DNA of 31,328 nucleotides from Veillonella parvula (GCA_947096075.1 CAMUQE010000004.1:1-31328), one strand, 5' to 3'. Shown: positions 14,450-23,321, numbered from the stretch's first letter. Notes: generated from the letters alone by a model not told the origin. Made by a program: numbers and translations.

Positions 14450-15640
14450 ATGAAAGACGAGCGATTTATAGTTACATATAGAATAGAAGCGAGTACATAT
14501 GAAGAAGCAAAATCAATTGCTTGGGCGGTTCAAGTAGAGCAAACTATAGAATTTCCCTATGAGTTTGTAACCGATCCATACATTAAAGGAACTATTACTG
14601 GTCGACTAGAATCTCTTGAACCTATGGTAGAAGATTCTCCCTATATCAATGTAGGTGTGATGCCAAATGTTGTAATTGATGCTTCTCGTTACTATTTGGC
14701 TCGTATTTCATATCACGTAGATACTACGGCCTTAGAAGCCACACAATTTTTAAATGTTATTTTTGGCAATTCTTCGTTACAGCCGCATATTTGGGTGGTA
14801 GATATTGAGTTATGTCCAAGGCTTTACGATGTGTTTAAGGGGCCACGATTTGGCTTACAGGGAATTCGTCGATTAGTGGAAACTCCAATGCGGCCAATGA
14901 TTCAAGCCGTTATAAAGCCGATGGGAACATCGAATGAAGAATTGGCTCGCATGTGTGGTGCTTATACACGCGGTGGAGCAGACGTCATAAAGGATGATCA
15001 TGGTATTTCTAATCAGTCATTCTCTCAATATAAAGATCGCGTAAAACAATGTGCTGCTATGGTACAAGAAATGAATTCTACACATGGTACACATACTTTG
15101 TATGCAGCAAATGTATCTGGTGATGGTACAGAGGTATTAGAACGCGCTTATTTTGCTAAAGAGGCTGGTGCTACAGCCCTTATGGTGGCCTCAGGCCTCG
15201 TTGGTTTTGGTTGGCTACATAAATTAGCTACTGATGAGAAATTACGATTGCCTATTATTCATCATCCAGCTTACTCTGGTGGATTTGTAAGTCCTGGTGT
15301 ATCTGGTGTAGCCGATTATTTACAGCTAGGTTTCTTGCCTCGTATCTTTGGGGCCGATATGCCAATCTTCGTATCTTATGGTGGACGCTTTACTTTTACA
15401 GAGGAACAATGCAAGAGGATTTCCTCTTATATTAAACGACCAATAGGTTTGATGAAAGCAGCTTGCCCAGCACCGGGTGGTGGCGTTACAGATGCTCGAC
15501 TCAATGAACTTGTTGCGTTGTACGGCAATGATACAATGTTCCTCGTTGGTGGAGATATGTTCCGCAGAGGTCCTGACATTGAATCTAATATGGCGTACTT
15601 TGTGGAACGATTAAGTGAATTATCTGAAAATAGAGAATAA
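14450..15640 (+). CDS. RuBisCO-like protein (form IV family)
   Basis: A 396-residue RuBisCO-superfamily barrel protein. The catalytic lysine region IKPMG keeps K156 (RuBisCO K175) but has methionine where RuBisCO has K177. The metal site GGADVIKDDHG keeps the carbamylatable lysine K181 and D183 but has H184 in place of E204. The loop-6 lysine (K334) is not seen; SYGGRFTFT is there instead. It therefore should not fix CO2. Known RuBisCO-like proteins act as enolases, isomerases or decarboxylases on sugar-phosphate or sugar-acid substrates; the KDDH pattern fits the isomerase-like/non-photosynthetic branches rather than the methionine-salvage enolase (KDDE). The substrate is unknown. AAGGAGA with 6 bases spacing selects ATG 14450; a TTG at 14432 is rejected. 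It stands alone, with no sugar kinase or salvage gene beside it. Confidence 0.9.
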   Translation: MKDERFIVTYRIEASTYEEAKSIAWAVQVEQTIEFPYEFVTDPYIKGTITGRLESLEPMVEDSPYINVGVMPNVVIDASRYYLARISYHVDTTALEATQFLNVIFGNSSLQPHIWVVDIELCPRLYDVFKGPRFGLQGIRRLVETPMRPMIQAVIKPMGTSNEELARMCGAYTRGGADVIKDDHGISNQSFSQYKDRVKQCAAMVQEMNSTHGTHTLYAANVSGDGTEVLERAYFAKEAGATALMVASGLVGFGWLHKLATDEKLRLPIIHHPAYSGGFVSPGVSGVADYLQLGFLPRIFGADMPIFVSYGGRFTFTEEQCKRISSYIKRPIGLMKAACPAPGGGVTDARLNELVALYGNDTMFLVGGDMFRRGPDIESNMAYFVERLSELSENRE

Positions 15641-15662
15641 GGAGTTCTATTTGTTGATGGAT

Positions 15663-15687
15663 ATTTACTTTCACAGTAAATTATAAT
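15663..15687 (+). promoter_or_regulatory. Dyad overlapping a TATAAT box upstream of walJ
   Basis: ATTTACT (15663-15669) and AGTAAAT (15675-15681) form a 7-bp-arm inverted repeat that runs directly into TATAAT (15682-15687). No good -35 box is present, which would fit an activator- or repressor-controlled promoter. walJ could thus be transcribed independently of the RuBisCO-like gene. Confidence 0.35.
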
Positions 15688-15726
15688 TATGAACAAATTT
15701 AATGATTAAATATATGGAGTGTTTTG

Positions 15727-16533
15727 ATGAGTGAATCCTCGCCGTTGGAGGTCCATGTTCTTGCCAGTGGTAGCAAGGGCAATTGCACAGCAATAAAAAA
15801 AGGGAACTCCGTTATATTGCACGATGTAGGCATTAGTTGTCGGCGCATTGTCAATGGGTTAAAAGAATTGCATATTGATATGACACAGGTAGAGGGTATA
15901 TTTGTCAGTCATGAACATAGTGATCACATTGCGGGACTACAACAATTACTAAAACGATTTGATATTCCTGTGTATACGAAGCAAGGCACCTGGCGTGAAA
16001 TCCAAGATAAGTTAATCGTACCAAAGAATCGATTAATCGAGCTTACAAAGGGCAGTTTAACGTTGGGGAGTCTAATTGTGGAACCTTTTTCGGTAAGTCA
16101 TGATGCGGCTGATCCAATTGGTATAAATGTGTTTGCTGGGAACGATAAGGCAACTATTGTCACTGATACAGGCGTGATTTCAGATGATGTTTTACGTAGA
16201 ATTGATGATACGACTCTGTTAGTGCTAGAGGCGAATTATGATCCTCATATGTTGCGATTCGGACCATATCAGCCGTTTTTGAAACAAAGGGTGGCTAGTG
16301 ATGAAGGTCATTTGAGTAATGAAATGGCTGCGCAAGCACTACTCATGATGAAACGTCCTGATTTTATGCAAGTTATATTGGCCCATCGTTCTGAAAATAA
16401 TAATAACGCTGTCCTCGTTACCCAGACCATTGGCAAAATGCTTGTTGATGGTGGTGTTCGTATTGGACCTGAAATGAAGTTACAACATGGTCAGCCTAAT
16501 GAAATTGTGTCCATCCAATCTGTGGAGAGATAA
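15727..16533 (+). CDS. walJ: WalJ/YycJ-type metallo-beta-lactamase-fold hydrolase
   Basis: A 268-residue MBL-fold protein with LASGSKGNC near the N-terminus, the zinc motif SHEHSDH (61-67), H125 in SVSHDA, VTDTG and the C-terminal AHRSE motif. The family (YycJ/WalJ) contains nucleases and is linked in Firmicutes to the WalRK cell-envelope regulon and to rlmH, which follows here after 2 bases. WalRK itself is not in the window. ATG 15727 follows GGAG (15716-15719); a TTG just upstream is rejected. Confidence 0.9.
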   Translation: MSESSPLEVHVLASGSKGNCTAIKKGNSVILHDVGISCRRIVNGLKELHIDMTQVEGIFVSHEHSDHIAGLQQLLKRFDIPVYTKQGTWREIQDKLIVPKNRLIELTKGSLTLGSLIVEPFSVSHDAADPIGINVFAGNDKATIVTDTGVISDDVLRRIDDTTLLVLEANYDPHMLRFGPYQPFLKQRVASDEGHLSNEMAAQALLMMKRPDFMQVILAHRSENNNNAVLVTQTIGKMLVDGGVRIGPEMKLQHGQPNEIVSIQSVER

Positions 16534-16535
16534 AA

Positions 16536-17015
16536 ATGAGATTTTATGTAGTCTGTATCGGCAAATTGAAGGATGCTTATTTACGTGAGGGCGTAACAGA
16601 GTTTGTGAAACGTATGCGCCCCTATGGTGGCATTACAATTACAGAGCTGAATGAAAGTAAAATTGGAGATAAGCCGAGTGATGCGGATCGCAAACAAGTC
16701 GTTGCAGAAGAAGGAGACCGTTTATTAAAAGCGGTCCCTAAAAATGCGTATACCGTATTACTTGACGTGTATGGCAAACCAATGTCCTCTGAAGAACTCG
16801 CTAAGACGGTATCTAAGCTTGAGGTGGATGGTGTTAGCGATATGGCTTTCATTATTGGTGGTGCCTTTGGGGTGAGTGATATATTACGTCAGGCTGTAAA
16901 TTATAAATTATCTTTTAGCCCTATGACTTTTACTCATCAAATGGTTCGATTGCTACTTGTAGAACAAATTTATCGAGCATCAAAAATCAATCGTAATGAA
17001 CCTTATCATTGGTAG
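16536..17015 (+). CDS. rlmH: 23S rRNA (pseudouridine1915-N3)-methyltransferase RlmH
   Basis: A 159-residue SPOUT-class SAM methyltransferase that methylates Psi1915 in helix 69 of 23S rRNA on 70S ribosomes. The full family signature is present: the glycine-rich IIGGAFGVSD SAM loop, and a C-terminus ending VEQIYRASKINRNEPYHW. Length is exactly that of orthologues. It is separated from walJ by 2 bases and must be cotranscribed with it. Confidence 0.97.
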   Translation: MRFYVVCIGKLKDAYLREGVTEFVKRMRPYGGITITELNESKIGDKPSDADRKQVVAEEGDRLLKAVPKNAYTVLLDVYGKPMSSEELAKTVSKLEVDGVSDMAFIIGGAFGVSDILRQAVNYKLSFSPMTFTHQMVRLLLVEQIYRASKINRNEPYHW

Positions 17016-17065
17016 AAAACGTAGACTTAAAAATTATTTGTATAATGCTTTCAGAAAAAAGGAGT

Positions 17066-17096
17066 TTTATTATACTGTGGCGAATAGTATAATAAA
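17066..17096. promoter_or_regulatory. 11-bp perfect inverted repeat upstream of the CBS gene
   Basis: TTTATTATACT (17066-17076) and AGTATAATAAA (17086-17096) are perfect reverse complements around GTGGCGAAT. Each arm contains a TATAAT read outward from the dyad centre, one on each strand (17088-17093 on +). Another TATAAT lies at 17041-17046. The site could be an operator covering a promoter or an mRNA hairpin ahead of the ribosome site AAGGAGG at 17113-17119. Confidence 0.55.
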
Positions 17097-17126
17097 GCAA
17101 GATGTATTTGTAAGGAGGAATTCACT

Positions 17127-17582
17127 ATGAAAATCCAAGAAGTAATGAATAAATACCCTGTTACTGTTGGCAAAGATGCGCCAATTTCTGATGTAGCTGA
17201 TTTATTGGTTAAATATAATTTAACAGCTGTGTCCGTAGTGGATGATGATAATAAGTTGTTAGGTATTATCTCTGAAGGTGATTTACTTTATAAAAAAGTA
17301 CGCCCTCATGTGCCTCATTATGTTAATGTATTAGGCGCTAGCATTTATTACAATGGCATCGGTGAATACAATGCTCAATTTAAAAAATTATTGGCATCTC
17401 ACGTTCATGAGTTGATGACTGATGAAGTAATTACAACCACACCGGATAAAGATGTAGAAGAGATTGTATCTGTTATGCTTGATCAACATTTGAAAAATGT
17501 GCCAGTTGTAGATAAAGAGTACCGTTTGATTGGAATTTTGTCTCGTCGGGACATTATCAAATTGATTGCTAAAGATAACTAA
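17127..17582 (+). CDS. Tandem CBS-domain protein
   Basis: A 151-residue stand-alone protein made of two CBS domains (about 1-60 and 92-150) joined by a linker with a YVNVLGASIYYNGIGEYN stretch. Typical CBS features are VMNKYPVTVGKDAPISD, GIISEGDLL, LMTDEVITTTPDKDV and GILSRRDI. CBS pairs bind adenine nucleotides or related ligands and act as energy or metabolite sensors; no catalytic domain is attached. It is monocistronic, with its own leader dyad and its own terminator. The partner protein is unknown. Confidence 0.9.
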   Translation: MKIQEVMNKYPVTVGKDAPISDVADLLVKYNLTAVSVVDDDNKLLGIISEGDLLYKKVRPHVPHYVNVLGASIYYNGIGEYNAQFKKLLASHVHELMTDEVITTTPDKDVEEIVSVMLDQHLKNVPVVDKEYRLIGILSRRDIIKLIAKDN

Positions 17583-17606
17583 TTAGCATAATTATGTAAA
17601 ATATGT

Positions 17607-17635
17607 AAAGACCACCCGTTTTGGGGTGGTCTTTT
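17607..17635 (+). terminator. Intrinsic terminator after the CBS gene
   Basis: AAAGACCACCC (17607-17617) pairs perfectly with GGGTGGTCTTT (17624-17634) over 11 bp with a 6-base GTTTTG loop, ending in TTTT. Confidence 0.93.
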
Positions 17636-17653
17636 AGTCTATATTGAGAAGAA

Positions 17654-17682
17654 TTGCATTGACCTTGCATTTATGTTATTAT
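17654..17682 (+). promoter_or_regulatory. Candidate promoter for tig-clpP-clpX
   Basis: TTGCAT (17654-17659), a 17-base spacer and an extended -10 TG-T-TATTAT (17674-17682). It lies between the CBS terminator and tig. No CIRCE or CtsR-type repeat is visible, so heat-shock control by those regulators is not supported by sequence here. Confidence 0.5.
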
Positions 17683-17745
17683 TAGGAGTGCATAATATAC
17701 TACAGAAATTTGGGCATATTGCCCTTCGAGGAGGACATATTTTAA

Positions 17746-19050
17746 ATGAAAGCAACTGTAAATCCTGTTGATCAACACGTAGTAACGTTAACTATTGAAG
17801 TACCTGCATCAGAAGTAGATAAGGGCATTAAACAAGCTGTAAAACGCATTGCAGGTCAAGTGAACATCCCTGGCTTCCGCAAAGGACATGCGCCTCGCCG
17901 TATTTTGGAAATGAACTTCGGTAAAGAAGCTATCTTGGAAGAAGCGTTTGAAGTATTGGCTAGCCAAAACTATAGTGCTGCACTTCGTGAAAATGATATC
18001 GTGCCTGTATCTGAACCTGAAATCGAACGCGAACAATTCGAAGAAGGCAAAGATTTGATTTTCAAAGCTACTGTAACTAAACGCCCTGAAGTTAAACTTG
18101 GCGATTACAAAGGCTTAGAAGCCGATAAACAAGATGCTACAGTATCTGATGAACAAATCGAAGAACAGTTGAACAATATTCGTGAACAACAAGCAAAAAT
18201 GGTTGTTGCTGAAGAAGGCGCTACAATTCAAAAAGACGACTTTGCAGTAATCGACTTTGCTGGTTCCGTTGATGGTAAACCATTTGATGGTGGTGAAGGT
18301 AAATCCTACCCATTACAAATCGGTTCTGGTAGCTTCATTCCTGGCTTTGAAGATCAATTGATTGGCGCTAAAGCTGGTGATGATGTAACTGTAAAAGTAA
18401 CATTCCCTGAAGACTACTTTGTAGCAGAACTTGCTGGTAAAGAAGCAGAATTTAAAACTCATATCCATGATATTAAACGTAAAGAATTGCCTGAGTTGAA
18501 TGACGAATTCGCCAAAGAAGCAAGCTCTTACGAAACTATTGAAGAATTGAAAAAAGATCTTCGCACTAAAATGGAAGAAGAGGCTTCCCGTCGTGCAATT
18601 GATACTTACAATGCGGACTTGATTCAAACAGCTGTTAAAAATGCAACTGTAGAAATCCCAGAAGTAATGATTGAAGATCGTGTAGAACAAATGATTCAAG
18701 AGTTGGCTATGAATATGGAAGGCCGTGGCTTGAAACTTGATGACTACTTGAAATTCTCTAACAAAACTATCGAAGATTTACGCTCTGAATATAAAGATTC
18801 CGCAGCTGAAAACGTACGTGCTGATTTAGTATTGGACGCTATCGCAACTGTTGAAGGTATCGAAGTAACTCCAGATGATATGAACCGTGAAATCTTTATT
18901 ATGGCTCAAAACTTTGGAGCAGATCCTAAAGAAGTTTGGGATATTATTGCAAAAGAAGGTCGTGTAGCTATGTTGGCAGGCTCTGTAGCTCGCAAAAAAG
19001 CAGCTCGATTCATTATTGATAATGCAAAAGGCGCTGAAGCGGCAGAATAA
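17746..19050 (+). CDS. tig: Trigger factor
   Basis: Ribosome-associated chaperone and peptidyl-prolyl isomerase of 434 residues, full length. The N-terminal ribosome-docking signature IPGFRKGHAP (41-50) is present. The FKBP-like PPIase domain spans about 155-245 (VIDFAGSVDGKPFDGG through KEAEFKTHIHDIK), and the helical chaperone arms follow to the end. GAGGAGG lies about 9 bases before the ATG. Gene order tig-clpP-clpX-lon is a widely conserved bacterial quality-control arrangement. Confidence 0.97.
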   Translation: MKATVNPVDQHVVTLTIEVPASEVDKGIKQAVKRIAGQVNIPGFRKGHAPRRILEMNFGKEAILEEAFEVLASQNYSAALRENDIVPVSEPEIEREQFEEGKDLIFKATVTKRPEVKLGDYKGLEADKQDATVSDEQIEEQLNNIREQQAKMVVAEEGATIQKDDFAVIDFAGSVDGKPFDGGEGKSYPLQIGSGSFIPGFEDQLIGAKAGDDVTVKVTFPEDYFVAELAGKEAEFKTHIHDIKRKELPELNDEFAKEASSYETIEELKKDLRTKMEEEASRRAIDTYNADLIQTAVKNATVEIPEVMIEDRVEQMIQELAMNMEGRGLKLDDYLKFSNKTIEDLRSEYKDSAAENVRADLVLDAIATVEGIEVTPDDMNREIFIMAQNFGADPKEVWDIIAKEGRVAMLAGSVARKKAARFIIDNAKGAEAAE

Positions 19051-19086
19051 TAGTTTGCTCAACTAGGTACATGAAAAGGTGATTAT

Positions 19087-19680
19087 ATGTATGTACCAAT
19101 TGTAGTTGAACAAGGTGAACGCGGAGAGCGTTCCTATGATATTTACTCTCGCTTGTTAAAGGATCGCATTATTTTCCTTGGTGGGCCCATCGATGATAAT
19201 GTGGCAAATGCGGTTATTGCGCAAATGTTATTCTTGGAAGCAGAGGATCCTGATAAGGATATCCATTTGTATATTAATAGCCCTGGCGGTGTTGTAACCG
19301 CAGGTATGGCTATTTATGATACAATGCAATATATCAAACCAGATGTGTCTACTATTTGTGTAGGCTCTGCGGCAAGCATGGGTGCTGTACTTTTAACAGC
19401 TGGCACTAAAGGTAAACGTTATGCGTTACCTCATGCACGCATTATGATTCACCAACCATTAGGTGGTGTGCAAGGACAAGCATCTGAAATTGAAATCCAT
19501 GCCCGTGAGATTCTTCGCATGCGTGAAGAGTTAAATGGTATCTTAGCTTCTCGCAGTGGACAAGATATTGAAGTAGTAGCTCGCGATACAGATCGCGATA
19601 ACTTCATGAGTGCTCAGGATGCTGTTGAATACGGCTTAATCGATGAGGTACTTACAAGAGAACCTGTAGAAAGCAAGTAA
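19087..19680 (+). CDS. clpP: ATP-dependent Clp protease proteolytic subunit
   Basis: Self-compartmentalised serine protease subunit (197 residues). The catalytic triad is S97 (GSAASMGA), H122 (MIHQPLGG) and D171 (DTDRDNFM). The N-terminus MYVPIVVEQGERGER is the typical ClpP axial-loop start, with little or no propeptide. It is followed after 12 bases by clpX, its unfoldase partner. Confidence 0.98.
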   Translation: MYVPIVVEQGERGERSYDIYSRLLKDRIIFLGGPIDDNVANAVIAQMLFLEAEDPDKDIHLYINSPGGVVTAGMAIYDTMQYIKPDVSTICVGSAASMGAVLLTAGTKGKRYALPHARIMIHQPLGGVQGQASEIEIHAREILRMREELNGILASRSGQDIEVVARDTDRDNFMSAQDAVEYGLIDEVLTREPVESK

Positions 19681-19692
19681 TGGAGGCGCCCC

Positions 19693-20946
19693 TTGGCAAA
19701 AGATAAAGACACTATGCGCTGCAGTTTTTGTGGACGCACAAGCGAAGAAGTCCGCAAGTTAGTGGCAGGTCCTAACGTGTATATTTGTGATGAATGCGTT
19801 GAAGTTTGTGAACGTATCATTGCAGATGAGTTGGGTGCGGTTGAGACGGATGACTTTAATTTAAAAGAATTGCCAACGCCTAGAGATATTAAAGCTCATC
19901 TTGACGAATATGTTATTGGTCAAGATGATGCTAAAATCTCTTTAGCTGTGGCTGTATATAATCACTACAAACGCTTACAAACAGATAATGTAGTAGATGA
20001 TGTAGAATTACAAAAGGCTAATGTATTGTTCATTGGTCCTACTGGTAGTGGTAAAACACTATTGGCTCAAACCTTAGCGAAAATGCTAGAAGTACCATTT
20101 GCTATTGCAGATGCTACAAGCTTAACTGAGGCTGGGTATGTGGGGGAAGATGTAGAAAACATCTTACTCAAAATTATTCAGGCTGCAGATTATGATATAG
20201 CTCGGGCTGAACGCGGTATTATCTATATCGATGAAATCGATAAAATTGCTCGTAAGTCTGAAAACCCTTCTATTACACGTGATGTGTCTGGTGAAGGTGT
20301 ACAACAAGCATTGCTTAAAATCTTAGAAGGTACCGTGGCTTCTGTTCCTCCTCAAGGTGGTAGAAAACATCCTAATCAAGAAATGCTTCAAATCGACACT
20401 ACAAATATTCTCTTTATTTGTGGTGGTGCATTTGATGGTATGGACAAAGTTATTACTAAACGTACCGCTAAGAAAACACTTGGTTTTGGTGCAGATGTAC
20501 AACGTAAAGAAGAACGTAATGTATCGGCTATCTTAAAAGATGTTGTACCTGAAGATTTATTAAAATTTGGTTTGATCCCTGAATTTATTGGTCGTTTACC
20601 TGTAATGGTAACATTAGATCAGTTAGACAGAGATGCGTTAATTCAAATTTTGACAAAGCCTAAAAATGCATTAACAAAACAATATGAAAAAATTCTATCC
20701 CTTGATGGTGTAGAATTAACTTTCACTGAAGATGCATTAGAAGAAATCGCTGATGAAGCTTTACAGCGAAAAACAGGTGCTCGTGGTTTGCGTGCTATCA
20801 TTGAAAAGGTGATGAAACGCGTTATGTTCGAAGTTCCTTCCATGCCGGAAGTAACTAAGTGCATTGTGAATCGTGAATCCGTATTAAGCACAGGTGAACC
20901 TATACTCAAAAATGAGGCAGACCAAGACATCCAGTTGAAATCGTAA
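19693..20946 (+). CDS. clpX: ClpX unfoldase
   Basis: AAA+ unfoldase of 417 residues that feeds substrates to ClpP. It has the N-terminal zinc-binding domain (C10, C13, C32, C35), Walker A GPTGSGKT (115-122), Walker B IIYIDE ending at D180-E181, and the C-terminal sensor-2 GARGLRAI. The ClpP-docking loop reads LGF (in KKTLGFGAD) in place of the canonical IGF. The start is TTG at 19693: GGAGG (19682-19686) is 6 bases upstream, and the next ATG (codon 8) would cut into the zinc domain and has no ribosome site. Confidence 0.97.
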   Translation: MAKDKDTMRCSFCGRTSEEVRKLVAGPNVYICDECVEVCERIIADELGAVETDDFNLKELPTPRDIKAHLDEYVIGQDDAKISLAVAVYNHYKRLQTDNVVDDVELQKANVLFIGPTGSGKTLLAQTLAKMLEVPFAIADATSLTEAGYVGEDVENILLKIIQAADYDIARAERGIIYIDEIDKIARKSENPSITRDVSGEGVQQALLKILEGTVASVPPQGGRKHPNQEMLQIDTTNILFICGGAFDGMDKVITKRTAKKTLGFGADVQRKEERNVSAILKDVVPEDLLKFGLIPEFIGRLPVMVTLDQLDRDALIQILTKPKNALTKQYEKILSLDGVELTFTEDALEEIADEALQRKTGARGLRAIIEKVMKRVMFEVPSMPEVTKCIVNRESVLSTGEPILKNEADQDIQLKS

Positions 20947-20950
20947 TTCG

Positions 20951-20986
20951 AAGAAACTCATTTCTGTGTAGGAATGAGTTTCTTTT
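20951..20986 (+). terminator. Terminator hairpin between clpX and lon
   Basis: AAGAAACTCATTTC (20951-20964) pairs with GGAATGAGTTTCTT (20971-20984), 14 positions including one T-G, around TGTGTA, followed by a T-rich end. The lon ribosome site begins only about 15 bases further on, so lon expression presumably depends on read-through or on a promoter overlapping this structure. Confidence 0.8.
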
Positions 20987-21011
20987 CATAATATATATAC
21001 CTGGAGGAAGT

Positions 21012-23321
21012 ATGAATTTACTCGAAATTGGGATTCCTACCGTACCTCTTAGAGGCATGGTCGTATACCCGAATATCGTGATTCACCTCGATATCGGTCG
21101 AGACAAATCCATTAAGGCGGTGGAAGCCGCAATGAATGAGGATCGCATTTTAGCCGTCGTAACTCAAAAAGATGATGCTGTAGATGCACCAACAGTTCAT
21201 GATTTAGCCCAAATGGGTACATTAGTAAAAATTAAACAAATGTTGCGCTTACCAGGTGGTATAGTACGTGTTCTTGTAGAGGGCATCACTCGTATTCATC
21301 TTATGAATATTACTAGCATGGACCCTTATTATATAGGAGACTATGAACGAGTGGCGTCTGAATTTGAAGACGATGTAGAGCTTGAAGCTTATCGTCGTTT
21401 GGTTCAAGCTAAATTTGTCGAATGGGCAGAAGAAGCTAAATCAGTTACTGATGAAGGTGTAACGCGCGTTATGGAATTACGCAATCCTTGTGAATTAGCT
21501 GACCAAGTTGCATTTTTGTTGCCTATTAATAATTTGAAACGTCAAGAGTTACTTGAAGAATTATCTGTGGCTCGTCGCCTTAACATGATTGTAGGCATTT
21601 TAAATATGGAATTACAAATCTCTGATTTGGAAAATTCCATCAATAATCAAGTCCGTCAATCTATGGAGAAAGCGCAGAAGGAATATTTCTTGCGCGAAAA
21701 AATCCGCGTTATCCACGATGAGTTGGGTGATAAAGGTGATCCAGAGGAGGAGGCAGAAGAACTACGAGTTAAGTTAAAAGCACTTAACTTAAGTGAAGAC
21801 GTACATACGCGTATCGATAAAGAAATTTCTCGTTATAGCCGTATGCCTCAATTGATGCCGGAAGCAACAATTTTGCGTAACTACTTAGATTGGGTATTAG
21901 CATTACCGTGGAACGAATTAACGGAAGACCGTTTAGATATCAAGGGTGCTCATGCTATGCTCGAGGCCGATCATTATGGCCTTGAAAAGGTTAAGAAACG
22001 TATTTTAGAATTTTTAGCGGTTCGTAAATTAACCGGTAAAAATAGTGGCTCTATTCTTTGCTTAGTAGGTCCACCAGGCGTTGGTAAAACCTCTTTGGCT
22101 ACCTCTATTGCTAAAGCAATGAATCGTAAGTTCATCCGTGCATCCTTAGGTGGTGTTCGTGATGAAGCTGAAATTCGTGGCCATCGACGTACTTATATTG
22201 GTGCTTTACCTGGTCGTATGATTCAGGGACTAAAAAATGTAGGTACTAAGAATCCTGTATTTTTGTTGGATGAAATTGATAAATTAGCATCTGATTATAA
22301 AGGCGATCCATCTTCAGCTTTATTAGAGGTATTGGATCCAGAACAAAATAGTACATTTAGTGATCACTTTATCGAAGTACCGTTCGACTTCTCTGAAGTT
22401 TTCTGGATTACTACGGCTAATATAGCATCTAATATTCCTGGTCCATTGTTAGATCGTATGGAAATTATTGAGTTGTCCAGCTATATGGAAGAAGAAAAAC
22501 TAGAAATTGCTAAGCGTTACTTAACACCTAAGCAAATTAAGAAAAATGGCCTTGAAGATTACAAGGTTAAATTATCTGATGCTGTGTTAAAAAAGGTAAT
22601 TTCCGAATATACTCGCGAAGCTGGTGTTCGTACTTTAGAGAAAACAATTGCTAAGATTTGCCGTAAGATTGCTTTCAAAGTAGTTGAAGAAGGCGGAGAT
22701 GCGCCAAAAGTCACTACTAAAAATCTTCACGAATTCTTAGGCGCACCGATCTTTGTTGACCAAGAGCGAGAAAAGAAAGCACAAGTTGGCTATGTAAATG
22801 GATTAGCTTGGACATCTGTTGGTGGTGTAGTATTACCATGTGAAGCTACAACTATGAATGGTACTGGTAAATTGGCTTTAACTGGTAGTCTCGGCAAGGT
22901 TATGCAAGAATCTGGTCAAGCGGCTATGAGTTATATTCGCCATAATGCAAAAGCCTTAAAAATTGAAGAAGACTTTTATAAAAAACTTGATATTCACGTT
23001 CACTTGCCAGAAGGGGCAACACCTAAAGATGGTCCTTCTGCAGGTATTACAATGACATTAGCTATGGTGTCTATTTTGACTAACCGCAAGGTTCGTTCTG
23101 ATATTGCCATGACTGGTGAAATCACATTGCGTGGCCGCGTATTACCAATAGGCGGCTTAAAAGAAAAATTATTAGCAGCCTTGTCTCATGGCGTTAAAGA
23201 GGTGTTGATTCCAAAAGGTAATGAAAAGGATATTGCAGAATTACCTGACATTGTGAAAGAAGGCCTCATTATTACGCCAGTTAAGACAATGGATGAAGTA
23301 TTAGCAAAGGCACTTGTGTAA
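21012..23321 (+). CDS. lon: ATP-dependent protease Lon
   Basis: A 769-residue LonA protease. The N-terminal substrate-binding domain (PLRGMVVYPNIVIHLDIGR) runs to about 200, followed by a coiled-coil region around QSMEKAQKEYFLREK. The AAA+ module has Walker A GPPGVGKT (353-360) and Walker B VFLLDEIDK. The C-terminal protease domain carries the catalytic dyad S676 (KDGPSAG) and K719 (GGLKEK). Length and motifs are complete, so it should be active. TGGAGGAAG precedes the ATG. Its stop codon overlaps the start of engB. Confidence 0.98.
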   Translation: MNLLEIGIPTVPLRGMVVYPNIVIHLDIGRDKSIKAVEAAMNEDRILAVVTQKDDAVDAPTVHDLAQMGTLVKIKQMLRLPGGIVRVLVEGITRIHLMNITSMDPYYIGDYERVASEFEDDVELEAYRRLVQAKFVEWAEEAKSVTDEGVTRVMELRNPCELADQVAFLLPINNLKRQELLEELSVARRLNMIVGILNMELQISDLENSINNQVRQSMEKAQKEYFLREKIRVIHDELGDKGDPEEEAEELRVKLKALNLSEDVHTRIDKEISRYSRMPQLMPEATILRNYLDWVLALPWNELTEDRLDIKGAHAMLEADHYGLEKVKKRILEFLAVRKLTGKNSGSILCLVGPPGVGKTSLATSIAKAMNRKFIRASLGGVRDEAEIRGHRRTYIGALPGRMIQGLKNVGTKNPVFLLDEIDKLASDYKGDPSSALLEVLDPEQNSTFSDHFIEVPFDFSEVFWITTANIASNIPGPLLDRMEIIELSSYMEEEKLEIAKRYLTPKQIKKNGLEDYKVKLSDAVLKKVISEYTREAGVRTLEKTIAKICRKIAFKVVEEGGDAPKVTTKNLHEFLGAPIFVDQEREKKAQVGYVNGLAWTSVGGVVLPCEATTMNGTGKLALTGSLGKVMQESGQAAMSYIRHNAKALKIEEDFYKKLDIHVHLPEGATPKDGPSAGITMTLAMVSILTNRKVRSDIAMTGEITLRGRVLPIGGLKEKLLAALSHGVKEVLIPKGNEKDIAELPDIVKEGLIITPVKTMDEVLAKALV

